Assembly: GCA_002412795.1 (NCBI GenBank)
Contig: DHVS01000041.1
Span: forward strand, 1-64,000
DNA: 64,000 nt
Origin: a bacterium UBP2_UBA5202
GTDB lineage: Bacteria; Edwardsbacteria; AC1; EtOH8
Direction: 5' to 3'
Shown piece by piece: positions 33,152 to 41,392 of this stretch (the stretch's first letter is position 1; every line of letters begins with the position of its first letter). Position numbers and translations under genes: made by a program. Under the pieces are notes generated by a model, which made no database searches, was not told where the DNA came from, and saw nothing but the letters and a program-made list of their open reading frames with translations.

Positions 33152-33583
33152 TTATCCGTTCTTCAGCGCCCCCAGCAGTTTGGCCACCCCGTCGATGATG
33201 GCGTCAGGTTTGGCGGCGCAGCCGGGGACATAGGCGTTGACCGGGATCACCTTGTCAACTCCCTCCAGCACGCTGTAACAGCCCCGGAAAACGTTGCCCG
33301 AGCAGGCGCAGGCCCCCACCGCCACCACGAATTTTGGCTCAGCCATCTGCTCGTAGATCCGCTTCAAACGGTCGGCCTGCTGGCGGGTCACCGCCCCGGT
33401 GCATACCAGCACGTCGGCATGGCGGGGGGTGGATTTGAGCAGCACCCCGAAGCGCTCCAGGTCAAACCGGGGCATCAAGGCCGCCAGGGTTTCTATGTCG
33501 CAGCCGTTGCAGGCCCCGCTGTTGAAATGCAGCACCCAGGGCGAGGAGACCCGGGACCACTTGACTAATTTTTCTAAAGCCAT
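33152..33583 (-). CDS. hydrogenase small subunit (NuoB/MbhJ/EchC-like)
   Basis: A 143-residue iron-sulfur subunit carrying the proximal [4Fe-4S] cluster. The likely ligands are C25 and C28 (GACNGCD, the C-x-x-C form of group 4 hydrogenases and not the adjacent CC of complex I), C92 or C94 (GACACSG) and C122 (VPGC). It contacts the large subunit and receives electrons from the NuoI-like ferredoxin subunit. The neighbours are the NuoA-like gene upstream and the NuoC-like gene downstream, as in nuo operons. Confidence 0.94.
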   Translation of the reverse strand: MALEKLVKWSRVSSPWVLHFNSGACNGCDIETLAALMPRFDLERFGVLLKSTPRHADVLVCTGAVTRQQADRLKRIYEQMAEPKFVVAVGACACSGNVFRGCYSVLEGVDKVIPVNAYVPGCAAKPDAIIDGVAKLLGALKNG

Positions 33584-33669
33584 AACTAAATCCTTAATGT
33601 AATATTTCTTATCAAGAGCCGGTGTAATTTGAATTACGAATTATTAATTAGTAATTTTGCATTTGTAAT

Positions 33670-34029
33670 TTACTTGAGGAGCAGAGCCACCACCGAAAGG
33701 GTGATCATCAGCAGGTAGACGATCCCCAGCATGGCGTAGGCCGGGCTGCCGCCCGGTATGGTGGCTATAACCAGGGCCGCCACGTGCATCATGGTGAAAA
33801 AAAGAGCGGCATAGAAGAACAGCTTATATCCCACCTGGATCTTCCGGGCAGGAAAATCCTCGCCGCAGGCGTACTGGTCCAGCTTGGCGCCCTGATCCTT
33901 AAGCTTGGGGGCCATCAAATCACCCATCCGGTAGATGAGATAGGATATCAACAGGAAGGCGAAGAACCCCACAAAGGGCGTCAGGATGATGTTCCAGGGG
34001 TTGAGCAAGGTTATATTCATGTTGTTCAC
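33670..34029 (-). CDS. NuoA-like membrane subunit
   Basis: A 119-residue, three-helix protein matching complex I subunit 3: the acidic loop after the first helix (residues 38-62, ending DQYACGEDFPARKIQVGYKLFF) and E/D residues in helix 2 are present. NuoA homologues are not part of classical Ech or Hyc hydrogenases, so its place between NuoK- and NuoB-like genes in a hydrogenase cluster is unusual. The spacers on both sides carry AT-rich repeat-like sequence. Confidence 0.9.
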   Translation of the reverse strand: MNNMNITLLNPWNIILTPFVGFFAFLLISYLIYRMGDLMAPKLKDQGAKLDQYACGEDFPARKIQVGYKLFFYAALFFTMMHVAALVIATIPGGSPAYAMLGIVYLLMITLSVVALLLK

Positions 34030-34057
34030 CAGTTTAAAGTATTAATTTTAATTGATT

Positions 34058-34357
34058 TTATCCCTTTAACTTGGCCAGGCTGCGGATGTCCAGATTGCCG
34101 GTATTTTTGTAAACGTTGATCACCAGGGCCAGGGCCACCGCCACAATGGAGACCTCGATCACGATGAAAGTGATGACCACGCTCTGGGAGACAAAATTCT
34201 CTCCCCGGGCCCAGCCGGCCACGATGAAGGACAGCACCGCCGACTTGGCCATGATCTCCAGCCCTATCAGGAGCTTGATCAGGTTGCGGCTGGTCAGCAG
34301 GCAGTAAAGCCCGATGAAGAACAGCAGGCCGACGAAGATGAAATAGGTGACTACCAT
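34058..34357 (-). CDS. NuoK/MrpC-like membrane subunit
   Basis: 99 residues from the ATG at 34357; the longer open frame upstream is out of keeping with the family and overlaps the neighbour. Three membrane helices include the buried glutamate of GLEIMAKSAVLSF (E34) and a second acidic residue in VVITFIVIEVSIVAVALAL (E68). Both are characteristic of NuoK/MnhC and needed for proton transfer. It overlaps the upstream gene by 7 bp, so the two are coupled. Confidence 0.93.
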   Translation of the reverse strand: MVVTYFIFVGLLFFIGLYCLLTSRNLIKLLIGLEIMAKSAVLSFIVAGWARGENFVSQSVVITFIVIEVSIVAVALALVINVYKNTGNLDIRSLAKLKG

Positions 34358-34887
34358 AATTTCTCCTTTCCGCCGTCCTTGGCGATAATGGCATCTTCCT
34401 TCTGTTTGGCGGTCAGGGGTTTCTCCCGAAGCAGCGCCAGCACCCCGAACACCCCGCCGAAGATCACCGCGATCTGGCCCAAAATGTCCAGCGAGCGCAC
34501 CCCCCACAGGGTGGCCCCGAAACTGGCCTCGGGATTGCCGAAGCCCTGGGGCGTGGTGGCGAAAAGCGACTGCATCACCTTGATGTCGATCAGCCCGAAA
34601 ACCACCAGGGCCAGGGGGAAGACGTAGGCCGGCCATCGGGCTTCCTTGGCGGTTTCCTCTTCCTTGGTCAGGGCGATCACCGAGACGAACAGCACCGTGA
34701 TCAGCCCGGCCACCACCGACAGTTCGAACACCGCGGCGAAGGGCGAATCCAGACGGTAGAGCAGCACCGCCAGCAGGGAGCTCATGAAGGCCAGCGAGAT
34801 GGCCGCCTTTAGCAGGTCCTTTAAAAACACCGCCATCAGGGCGAACCCGGCCAGCATCAGCAGTAATATGAGGTTTAGGAGATCCAT
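34351..34887 (-). CDS. NuoJ/MrpB-like (MbhD-MbhE type) membrane subunit
   Basis: A 178-residue membrane protein. The first 75 residues resemble the DUF4040/MbhD module (FELSVVAGLITVLFVSVIAL); the C-terminal helix LWGVRSLDILGQIAVIFGGV resembles MbhE/MrpB, so two modules that are separate in Mbh appear joined, in the position of NuoJ. It would sit at the junction between the antiporter arm and the NiFe module. It overlaps the NuoK-like gene by 7 bp. Confidence 0.85.
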   Translation of the reverse strand: MDLLNLILLLMLAGFALMAVFLKDLLKAAISLAFMSSLLAVLLYRLDSPFAAVFELSVVAGLITVLFVSVIALTKEEETAKEARWPAYVFPLALVVFGLIDIKVMQSLFATTPQGFGNPEASFGATLWGVRSLDILGQIAVIFGGVFGVLALLREKPLTAKQKEDAIIAKDGGKEKLW

Positions 34888-35009
34888 CTTTGTATCCTTA
34901 AAGGTTTATAATAACTAAGTAGTAACGTAGTAAAGTAGTAGAGAGATCTGGAGTCAGCGCTTTAGAAATTTGCAGTTTGCATTCTTAATTTTGTAATTTG
35001 CATTCAGGT

Positions 35010-36491
35010 TTACTGTCCTAAGTTGATAAAACTGTTCACCCCGATGGCGTTGGAAAGCGAAGTGACCCCCGGCTGGATCAGATTGGCGGTGATCCAGGGA
35101 TAGAACAGCCCGCCCAGCAGGCACAGGGCCGCCAGACAGATGGTGGCCAAAGCCATGTAGAAAGGCACTTCCCTGACCTTCTCCAAACCAGCCGCCAGCT
35201 TTCCGAAAAAGGCCTGGCGCTGCATCTGCAAAAAGTACCACAGGGTGATGATGCTGGTGGCCACCGCGATGGCCGCCACTCCGATGTAATTGGCTTCCAC
35301 CAGGGCCACGATGATGATCAGCTTGCTCCAGAATCCGTTGAAGGGCGGCACCCCGGCGATGGAGAAGGTTCCGATGGTGTTGGTGAACCCTGTGACTGGC
35401 AGTTTGTTGTTGACCCCTCCCAGCTTGGTAAGGTCGCGGGTGCCGGTGGCGTACTCGGTGGCCCCGGCGTTAAGGAACAACAGGCTCTTGAAGGTGGCGT
35501 GATTGAACAGATGGAACAGGGCGCCCATGATCCCCAGGGGCGAACCGATGGCCAGCCCCACCACTATGTAGCCGATCTGGGAGATGGAGGAATACGCCAG
35601 CATCCGCTTGTAATCATTCTGGCCCAAGGCCACCACCGCTCCGATGACCATGGAGAGCACCCCCAGCACCATCAGGGCCGAGGAGACCTGGGGCGGCAGG
35701 CCGAAGATGTTGTATACGACCCTCACCAGGGCGTAGATACCGGAGACCTTGATCAGCACCCCGGACAGCATGGCCGAGATTGGGGCCGGGGCCGAGGGAT
35801 GGGCGTCCGGCAGCCAGGCGTGGAACGGCACCATGGCCGATTTCAGGCCGAAGCCCATCAGGAACAGGGCCAGGCACAGGCCTATCAATTGGGCGTTCAT
35901 TCCGGTCTTGACCGCGTAGGCCAGATCGGTGATGCCGAAGGTGCCGGTCATCAGGTAGACGAAGGACATGGCTAAAAGGATACCGGTAGTAGCCACAACC
36001 GAGAGCATCAGGTATTTGAAGGCCGCCTCCACCTCGTCGTGTTTCTGGCCAAAGGCCACCAGGGCGTAGCTGGCCACCGCCGCCACTTCCAGGAAGACGT
36101 ACATGTTGAACAGGTCGGTGGTCAGCACCAGGCCGTTCATCCCGGCCACCATCAGCATGAACAGGGCATAGTATGAGCCTTTGGCCCCGTAGTGCTCCAT
36201 GTAGTTGACCGAGTAGATGCAGGCGAACAGCGAGATCAGGCTGATGATCAGAAGCAGCAGCAGCGAGAACCCGTCCATGGCCAGGCTGAGCTTAAGGGGC
36301 AGTCCCAGCGAGCCGGTGTCCCAGAAGTAGCGGTGCCCGGCGGCCACCATCCGGATGTGATACAGCCCCAGCCCCAGGGTAAAGGCCATGGTCACCATGC
36401 CCAGCACATCGGGCAGGCCCTTCCAGATCCGGGCCAGCAGCGGCATCAGGGCGGCCACCGCCAGGGGAACGATGATGAATAAAAGCAGCAT
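35010..36491 (-). CDS. antiporter-like subunit (NuoN/MrpD type) of the hydrogenase
   Basis: A 493-residue protein with about fourteen helices of the proton-antiporter family. Key residues are retained: the TM5 glutamate in LFNMYVFLEVAAVASYALVA and the TM7 lysine in SGVLIKVSGIYALVR after HAWLPDAHPSAPAP. This argues for active ion translocation. It is the third of three antiporter-like subunits in the cluster and is followed by a repeat-rich 120-bp spacer (AGTAGTAA- and TTTGCATT-type words) before the NuoJ-like gene. Confidence 0.93.
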   Translation of the reverse strand: MLLLFIIVPLAVAALMPLLARIWKGLPDVLGMVTMAFTLGLGLYHIRMVAAGHRYFWDTGSLGLPLKLSLAMDGFSLLLLLIISLISLFACIYSVNYMEHYGAKGSYYALFMLMVAGMNGLVLTTDLFNMYVFLEVAAVASYALVAFGQKHDEVEAAFKYLMLSVVATTGILLAMSFVYLMTGTFGITDLAYAVKTGMNAQLIGLCLALFLMGFGLKSAMVPFHAWLPDAHPSAPAPISAMLSGVLIKVSGIYALVRVVYNIFGLPPQVSSALMVLGVLSMVIGAVVALGQNDYKRMLAYSSISQIGYIVVGLAIGSPLGIMGALFHLFNHATFKSLLFLNAGATEYATGTRDLTKLGGVNNKLPVTGFTNTIGTFSIAGVPPFNGFWSKLIIIVALVEANYIGVAAIAVATSIITLWYFLQMQRQAFFGKLAAGLEKVREVPFYMALATICLAALCLLGGLFYPWITANLIQPGVTSLSNAIGVNSFINLGQ

Positions 36492-36538
36492 TTTTATGAT
36501 TGCTCCAAAGTATTATTTCGAAATAAGGCCGTGGGAAT

Positions 36539-38479
36539 TTACTTGACCAAGACCGCCAGGTAGATCACCAGCAGAGCGAACCCGCCCACCACCCAGCTCA
36601 GGTAGTTGGCATAGACTCCGTTGTGGTATTCCTTGAGGACCTTGATGGAGAAGTTGCCCACAAAGGTCAGCAGGTTCTCGTAAACAGCGTCAATGCCCCG
36701 GTCTATCACCTTCCACACCGCCCAGGCCCCGCCCTTGACCAGCCCGTTGACGAACCAGTGATAGAGGTCGAACACCCGGGCCTCGGCCAGATCGTAGAGG
36801 GTGTTCAGCACCGGCAGGTGATGGATGGGCTCGGAGGCCAGATAGGCCTTGCCCTGCCCTTTTTTGACACCGTACTGGTGGATCAGGAAGGCGATCACCA
36901 GACAGGCCATGGACACGCCCACGATCCAGTTCATGGCGAAGGCATGGTGCCAGAAGCCGAATTCAACCGGAGCCGGCATGGCCAGGCTCACCGCCTCTGC
37001 CCCGTGGGCCGGTACAGTCAGGTGTTCTGTCATGGTCGGACTTTTCATCAGCACCGGCTCGATCAGGTATTTGAGAGGCAGTTTGTTAAAAACGCCGAAC
37101 ACCACGCAGCCCAGGGCGATAACGGACATCGGGATGATCATGGCCCAGTTGGTCTCCTTGACGTTCTGGACGGGGGCCTCCGGGCTGCGTTTGCCGAAGT
37201 AGGTGGAATGGCCAAGCTTGAGGAACGAGGCAAAGGTGAAGATGGCCCCGATCCAGGCGGCTATGGGGAATATGATGTGCCCGGTCTCAAAGGCCCCGTG
37301 GAAGACCATCTCCTTGGAGACGAAGCCGTTGAAGGGCGGCACGCCGGAGATGGAGAAGGCCGCGATCCAGAAGGCCACGCCGGTGATGGGCATCAGCTTG
37401 AACAGCCCGCCCAGCTTCTTCAGCTCGGTGGTCCCGGCCTCCTTCTCCACCGCCCCGCCGGTCAAGAACAGGGTGCACTTGTACATGGCGTGGTTGAGCA
37501 TGTGGAAGATGCCGCCGGCGATGCCGATGGGCACCCCGGTGCCGATCCCCAGGATCATGTAGCCCACCTGGCTGATGGCGTGGAACGAAAGCAGTTTCTT
37601 ATAGTCCTTCTGCACCAGGGCCATCATCACCGCCAGGACGATGGTTACGGCTCCGATGGTCATCAGGAAGATCGACATGGCGCTGTTCATGTGGATGGTG
37701 AAGAACTCCAGCGAGATCCTGGCCAGCAGGTAGATCCCCAGCAGTTTTTCCAGGGCCGCCGGCAGGTAGGCCATGAAGGGCAGCGGGGCGTCGATGGCGG
37801 CGTCCGGGATCCAGGTGTGGAAGGGCATGGCGCCGGCCTTGGCCATGGCGCCCAGGGCCATCAATATGAAGGCCGCCCCGGCCAGCCCGGTGGGCTCCAG
37901 GAAGCGGACCTCGGACATGGTCATGGTCCCGGTGACGGACCACAGGAAGATGATACCAAGGATCATGGCGAAGTCGGCCAGGCCGGAGATGATCAGGGCC
38001 TTGGTGGCGGTGATGTGCGATTGCTTGTGGCCCAGGGTGATCATGCCGTAGAGGGTTACCAGCAGGCCCTCCCAGAAGAACAGCAGCACCATGAAATTGT
38101 TGGCCAGAATGGCGCCGTTGGCCAGCCCGGCGGTGATCAGGAAGTAGGCGAAATATTCCCGGGACCGCCATTTGTCGTGCATGAAGGCGGCCGAGTACAG
38201 GGCCAGCAGGACCTCAAACCCGGCGGCGGCCAGCAGGATGAAGCGCGGCAGATGATAGGCGTAGAGGTCAAAGTTTATGCCGAAAGAGGTCCAGGGCACG
38301 AAAAGCCTTAAGCCCTCTCCCCCGCTTTTAAAGATCAGGGCCGCGTAATACAGGGCCACGGCAGCCACCGCCACGGCCAGTCCTTCCTTGAGCCATTTGA
38401 GGCCCTTGGGCAGTATCAATACTGCCAGCCCGGCCAGTACCGGCAGCAGGATCGGTATTAAAAGAATGTTGGGATTCAT
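36539..38479 (-). CDS. antiporter-like subunit (NuoL type) of the hydrogenase
   Basis: A 646-residue protein, the longest of the three antiporter-like subunits. It has the core helices with the TM5 glutamate (LLFFWEGLLVTLYGM) and TM7 lysine (AALEKLLGIYLLAR) after HTWIPDAAIDAPLP. The C-terminal extension (about 530-646) contains an amphipathic region and a last helix, in the manner of the NuoL lateral helix. It would couple electron flow to proton or sodium pumping. It precedes the 35010-36491 subunit by 47 bp. Confidence 0.93.
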   Translation of the reverse strand: MNPNILLIPILLPVLAGLAVLILPKGLKWLKEGLAVAVAAVALYYAALIFKSGGEGLRLFVPWTSFGINFDLYAYHLPRFILLAAAGFEVLLALYSAAFMHDKWRSREYFAYFLITAGLANGAILANNFMVLLFFWEGLLVTLYGMITLGHKQSHITATKALIISGLADFAMILGIIFLWSVTGTMTMSEVRFLEPTGLAGAAFILMALGAMAKAGAMPFHTWIPDAAIDAPLPFMAYLPAALEKLLGIYLLARISLEFFTIHMNSAMSIFLMTIGAVTIVLAVMMALVQKDYKKLLSFHAISQVGYMILGIGTGVPIGIAGGIFHMLNHAMYKCTLFLTGGAVEKEAGTTELKKLGGLFKLMPITGVAFWIAAFSISGVPPFNGFVSKEMVFHGAFETGHIIFPIAAWIGAIFTFASFLKLGHSTYFGKRSPEAPVQNVKETNWAMIIPMSVIALGCVVFGVFNKLPLKYLIEPVLMKSPTMTEHLTVPAHGAEAVSLAMPAPVEFGFWHHAFAMNWIVGVSMACLVIAFLIHQYGVKKGQGKAYLASEPIHHLPVLNTLYDLAEARVFDLYHWFVNGLVKGGAWAVWKVIDRGIDAVYENLLTFVGNFSIKVLKEYHNGVYANYLSWVVGGFALLVIYLAVLVK

Positions 38480-38527
38480 CTTTAAACTCGGTATTTAAAA
38501 TTTTTATTTGATATTTCTTTTGCCCAT

Positions 38528-38626
38528 TTACCACTGAAGCACTGAATGAAGAAAACACTGAAAATATTTCTTAACCCTGATTTTTAAACAGATTCCGCTT
38601 TTTATATTTCCGTGTTTCCGTGGTAA
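38528..38626. repeat. doublet-arm inverted repeat R6, copy a
   Basis: The left arm (38528-38565) begins TTACCACTGAAGCACTGAA and continues with AACACTGAAAAT. The right arm (38604-38626) is TTTCCGTGTTTCCGTGGTAA. The arms are roughly inverted and each holds a doubled word. It lies in the 168-bp spacer between two antiporter-like subunit genes; copy b is at 27321-27428. Confidence 0.65.
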
Positions 38627-38647
38627 GTCCCTTGGTAAGGTCCCCGT

Positions 38648-40117
38648 TTAGCGCACCAGGCCGATGATGTCGTGGATGGCGGGGTTGCCCATGATGTCCC
38701 TCACCGCGATGTTGACCAGGTCCATCGGGTATTTCACCAGTATCCCGGCGGCCAGCGACAGGAAGGCCAGCGAAGCCACCACCCAGACCATGGTGGGGGT
38801 GCCCTCCTTATGGGCGTGGATGCTGTGGTCCCGGGCCTCGCCCAGAAAGACCAGGTTAAAAAGCCGCAGCAGGTAGACCAGGGTCAAAACCGCGGTGAAG
38901 ATGGCCAGCGAGCCGATGGCGATGTTGCCCGACTTGATGATGCCCTGGATGACCATGAACTTGGAGAAGAAGCCGCCGAAGGGCGGGATACCCACGATGG
39001 AAAAGATGCACATGATGAAGGCCACCGCGGTGATGGGCATGGCCTTGAACAGCCCTCCCATCCTGGTGATGTCCTTGGTGCCGGTGCCGTGTTCTATCAC
39101 CCCGGCCGCCAGGAACAGCCCGCCCTTGGCCAGCCCGTGCATTAAGATGAAGAGCAGGGCTCCGGCCACCCCGATGGTGTTGAAGGCCGCCAGGCCCATG
39201 AAGATGTATCCGATCTGGCTGACGGTGGAATAGGCCAGGATCCGCTTGATGTTGGTGTCCCAGAGGGCGGCCGCGGCCGAGACCATGGCCGAGAGCAGGC
39301 CCACGGTCATCAAAATGGTCTGCCAGTCAACCGGGATGGCAAAGGTGAAGTTGAATATCCGGGCAAAGGCGTAGACGCCGATCTTGACCAGCACCGCCGC
39401 GTGCAGCAGGGCCGTGACCGGGGTGGGGGCCACGCCGGCGTCGGGCAGCCAGGTGTGGAACGGCAAAGTGGCCGATTTGGCGAAGATGCCCATGGTGATC
39501 AGGGCGATGGCCAGCCCGGAGATCGGCAGGCCGCGCATCTCCAGCATGTTAAAGGTGCCGCTCTGGGCGTAGACCAGGGCAAATCCCAGCAGCATGAAGA
39601 CCGCGCCGCCGAAGGTCATCAAAAATGCCTTGTCGGCCTTAAGCACGGTGGGCCGGTCGCGGAAGAAGCCGATCAGGCGCCAGGAGCAGATGCCGGTGAT
39701 CTCCCAGAAGACATACATCAGGATCAGGTTGGCCGAAAAGACCAGCCCCATCATGGCGCCAAGGAAAAGGACCACCATCATGAAGTATTCCTGCTGATAA
39801 TGGTAGTCCTTGATGTATCCCAGCGAATAGACGATGATCAGGGTGCTGATCAGCGAGGCGGCGATGGCCATGAAGACCGACAGCCCATCCACCACCAATG
39901 TGGCGTTGACCCCCAGCCCCAGCGCCAGGTTAAAGACGTGAACCTCGCCCGAAAAGGCGGCCGGCAGCAGGGTCAGCGCAAAAAAAGTGGCCGCCAGACC
40001 CAGCAGCACCGCCACCGCGTTGCGCAAGGGCTTGGAGACCAGGCCGAAAAGGGGAAGGGTAAAGCTCCCCAAAAGCGGGATCAGCACCGTGGCCCAAACC
40101 GAAAATTCCCAGCCCAT
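38648..40117 (-). CDS. antiporter-like subunit (NuoM/MrpD type), first gene of the hydrogenase operon
   Basis: 489 residues from the ATG at 40117 (AGGAG 5 nt upstream); the longer frame is discarded because it runs back over the promoter. About fourteen helices, with the TM5 glutamate in LILMYVFWEITGICSW and the TM7 lysine in LLHAAVLVKIGVYAFAR after HTWLPDAGVAPTPV. It belongs to the NuoM/NuoL/MrpD antiporter group. It is the promoter-proximal gene of the group 4 hydrogenase cluster. Confidence 0.93.
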   Translation of the reverse strand: MGWEFSVWATVLIPLLGSFTLPLFGLVSKPLRNAVAVLLGLAATFFALTLLPAAFSGEVHVFNLALGLGVNATLVVDGLSVFMAIAASLISTLIIVYSLGYIKDYHYQQEYFMMVVLFLGAMMGLVFSANLILMYVFWEITGICSWRLIGFFRDRPTVLKADKAFLMTFGGAVFMLLGFALVYAQSGTFNMLEMRGLPISGLAIALITMGIFAKSATLPFHTWLPDAGVAPTPVTALLHAAVLVKIGVYAFARIFNFTFAIPVDWQTILMTVGLLSAMVSAAAALWDTNIKRILAYSTVSQIGYIFMGLAAFNTIGVAGALLFILMHGLAKGGLFLAAGVIEHGTGTKDITRMGGLFKAMPITAVAFIMCIFSIVGIPPFGGFFSKFMVIQGIIKSGNIAIGSLAIFTAVLTLVYLLRLFNLVFLGEARDHSIHAHKEGTPTMVWVVASLAFLSLAAGILVKYPMDLVNIAVRDIMGNPAIHDIIGLVR

Positions 40118-40163
40118 ATGAACTCCTATATATTTTGTAAAAAATTTTAAGTAAAGACGTTTT

Positions 40164-40192
40164 ATTTTACACCAAATTGTTTTTGATGTCAA
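40164..40192 (-). promoter_or_regulatory. consensus promoter of the hydrogenase operon
   Basis: On the minus strand a perfect TTGACA (40187-40192), 17-bp spacer and TAAAAT (40164-40169), about 45 bp upstream of the first hydrogenase start codon. The leader is AT-rich; no operator palindrome was identified. Confidence 0.85.
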
Positions 40193-40250
40193 GGGTAAAC
40201 CGGACAACCGAATAAAAAAGGCAAAAAAACAAAACCACAAACGATCCAGA

Positions 40251-41237
40251 TCAATCGGCGTCCAATATATCCTTTACTGATATCTTCTTCAGACAATCAT
40301 AATGCCCGTACTTACACTCCCTCTTATAACAGGGGCTGCAGTTTTCACCATTATATATCACCCGGTGCTTTTCCCCCCAGGGTTTGGTCCAGGCCGGGTT
40401 GGTGGAGCCGAAGATGGCAGTTACCCTTGTTCCTGCCGCCGCCGCCAGGTGCATCACTCCGGTATCATTGGTGATGAAGTTTGAGCAACGCGAAAGCAGG
40501 GCCGCGCTTTGGCGCAGGGAAGCGGCCCCGGCCAGGCTGATGGCCTTTGGGCCGATGTCCTGGGCTATCTCTTCGCAAAGTTCGGTCTCCTCGTCGGAGC
40601 CGAAGATCAGGATCTGATGCCCCCTACTTACCAGTTCCCGGCCCAATTCCACCCAGTTCTCCTGGAACCAGCGCTTGGCCGGGCCAAAGGTGGCGCCCGG
40701 GCCGAAGCCGGTGATATTTCCGGTCTGAAGTTTGTTGGACGCCAGGAATTCCCCGGCCCACTTCATCTCTTCCGGTGACAGGGATATCCCGGGCGCATTG
40801 ACGGCCTCCTCCCTGCCCAGCAGTTTCATGAAGTCCAGGATGATGTGCCGGCTGCGGAAATCGTTTTGGCTGTATTTCAGTTTTTGGGTCAGCAGAAAGC
40901 CCCGGCCCTCGGCGCTGTAGCCGATGCGCTTGGGGATGCCGGCTAAGAAAGTCATCAGGGCCGAGGAAAAAGAGATCGGCAGGATATACGCGACATCGAA
41001 CTTCCCTTTTTTCAGTTCCCGGGAGGTCTGCCACAGGGATCTTTCGGGAGAAAGTTTGATGATGCTTTGGATCTCGGGATCGTTCTCGAACAGCGCCGCC
41101 ACCCGGGGATGGGCCAGCACCGTGATGGACGCCCCGGGATGCGCCTTGGCGCAGGCCGCCACGAAGGCGGTGGAAACCACGGCGTCGCCGATCCAGTTGG
41201 GGACGCGGATCAGTATTTTTTGTTCAGCAGGATTCAT
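40251..41237 (-). CDS. GT9-family (heptosyltransferase-like) glycosyltransferase 1
   Basis: 328 residues from the ATG at 41237 (MNPAEQKILIRVPNWIGDAV), which matches the usual GT9 start. An ATG 18 codons upstream lies in a dispersed repeat and would add a lysine-rich tail. Family motifs are the N-terminal R-x-P-x-W-I-G-D-A-V-V-S and the C-terminal nucleotide-sugar site SNFITNDTGVMHLAAAAGT followed by FGSTNPAWTKPWG. It is close to ADP-heptose:LPS heptosyltransferase II (WaaF). It would act in LPS core assembly at the inner face of the inner membrane. The C-terminal cysteines (CSPCYKRECKYG) are typical of the group. Confidence 0.9.
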   Translation of the reverse strand: MNPAEQKILIRVPNWIGDAVVSTAFVAACAKAHPGASITVLAHPRVAALFENDPEIQSIIKLSPERSLWQTSRELKKGKFDVAYILPISFSSALMTFLAGIPKRIGYSAEGRGFLLTQKLKYSQNDFRSRHIILDFMKLLGREEAVNAPGISLSPEEMKWAGEFLASNKLQTGNITGFGPGATFGPAKRWFQENWVELGRELVSRGHQILIFGSDEETELCEEIAQDIGPKAISLAGAASLRQSAALLSRCSNFITNDTGVMHLAAAAGTRVTAIFGSTNPAWTKPWGEKHRVIYNGENCSPCYKRECKYGHYDCLKKISVKDILDAD

Positions 41238-41265
41238 GTGTATATTTTTACGTTTTATTTTTTTT

Positions 41266-41292
41266 TTGACAGGATTTACAGGATTTTTCAAT
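41266..41292. repeat. dispersed repeat R1, reverse copy
   Basis: The words GACAGGATTTACAGGATTTTT are two tandem copies of a reverse R1 half. They lie in the spacer between two GT9 genes and reach into the optional N-terminal extension of the first. Confidence 0.5.
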
Positions 41293-41356
41293 AAGGCTAT
41301 TACTCATAATAAACACTTATAAACCTGCATAGATTTGATATCTGGATAAATCCAAT

Positions 41357-41392
41357 CCCGTTAAATCATGTTAATCCTGTCTATCCCCGTAA
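41357..41392. repeat. dispersed repeat R1, copy overlapping a coding end
   Basis: TTAAATCATGTTAATCCTGTC plus flanks repeats the 2896-2932 copy. On the minus strand it supplies the stop codon and the last residues (GIDRINMI) of the GT9 gene 41361-42350. Confidence 0.65.

Noticed and set aside
36623..38311. Open reading frame of about 560 codons on the plus strand
   Set aside because: It is exactly antisense to the NuoL-like subunit gene; its product is rich in H, G, Q and D without domain features, as expected of a shadow frame in GC-rich DNA.
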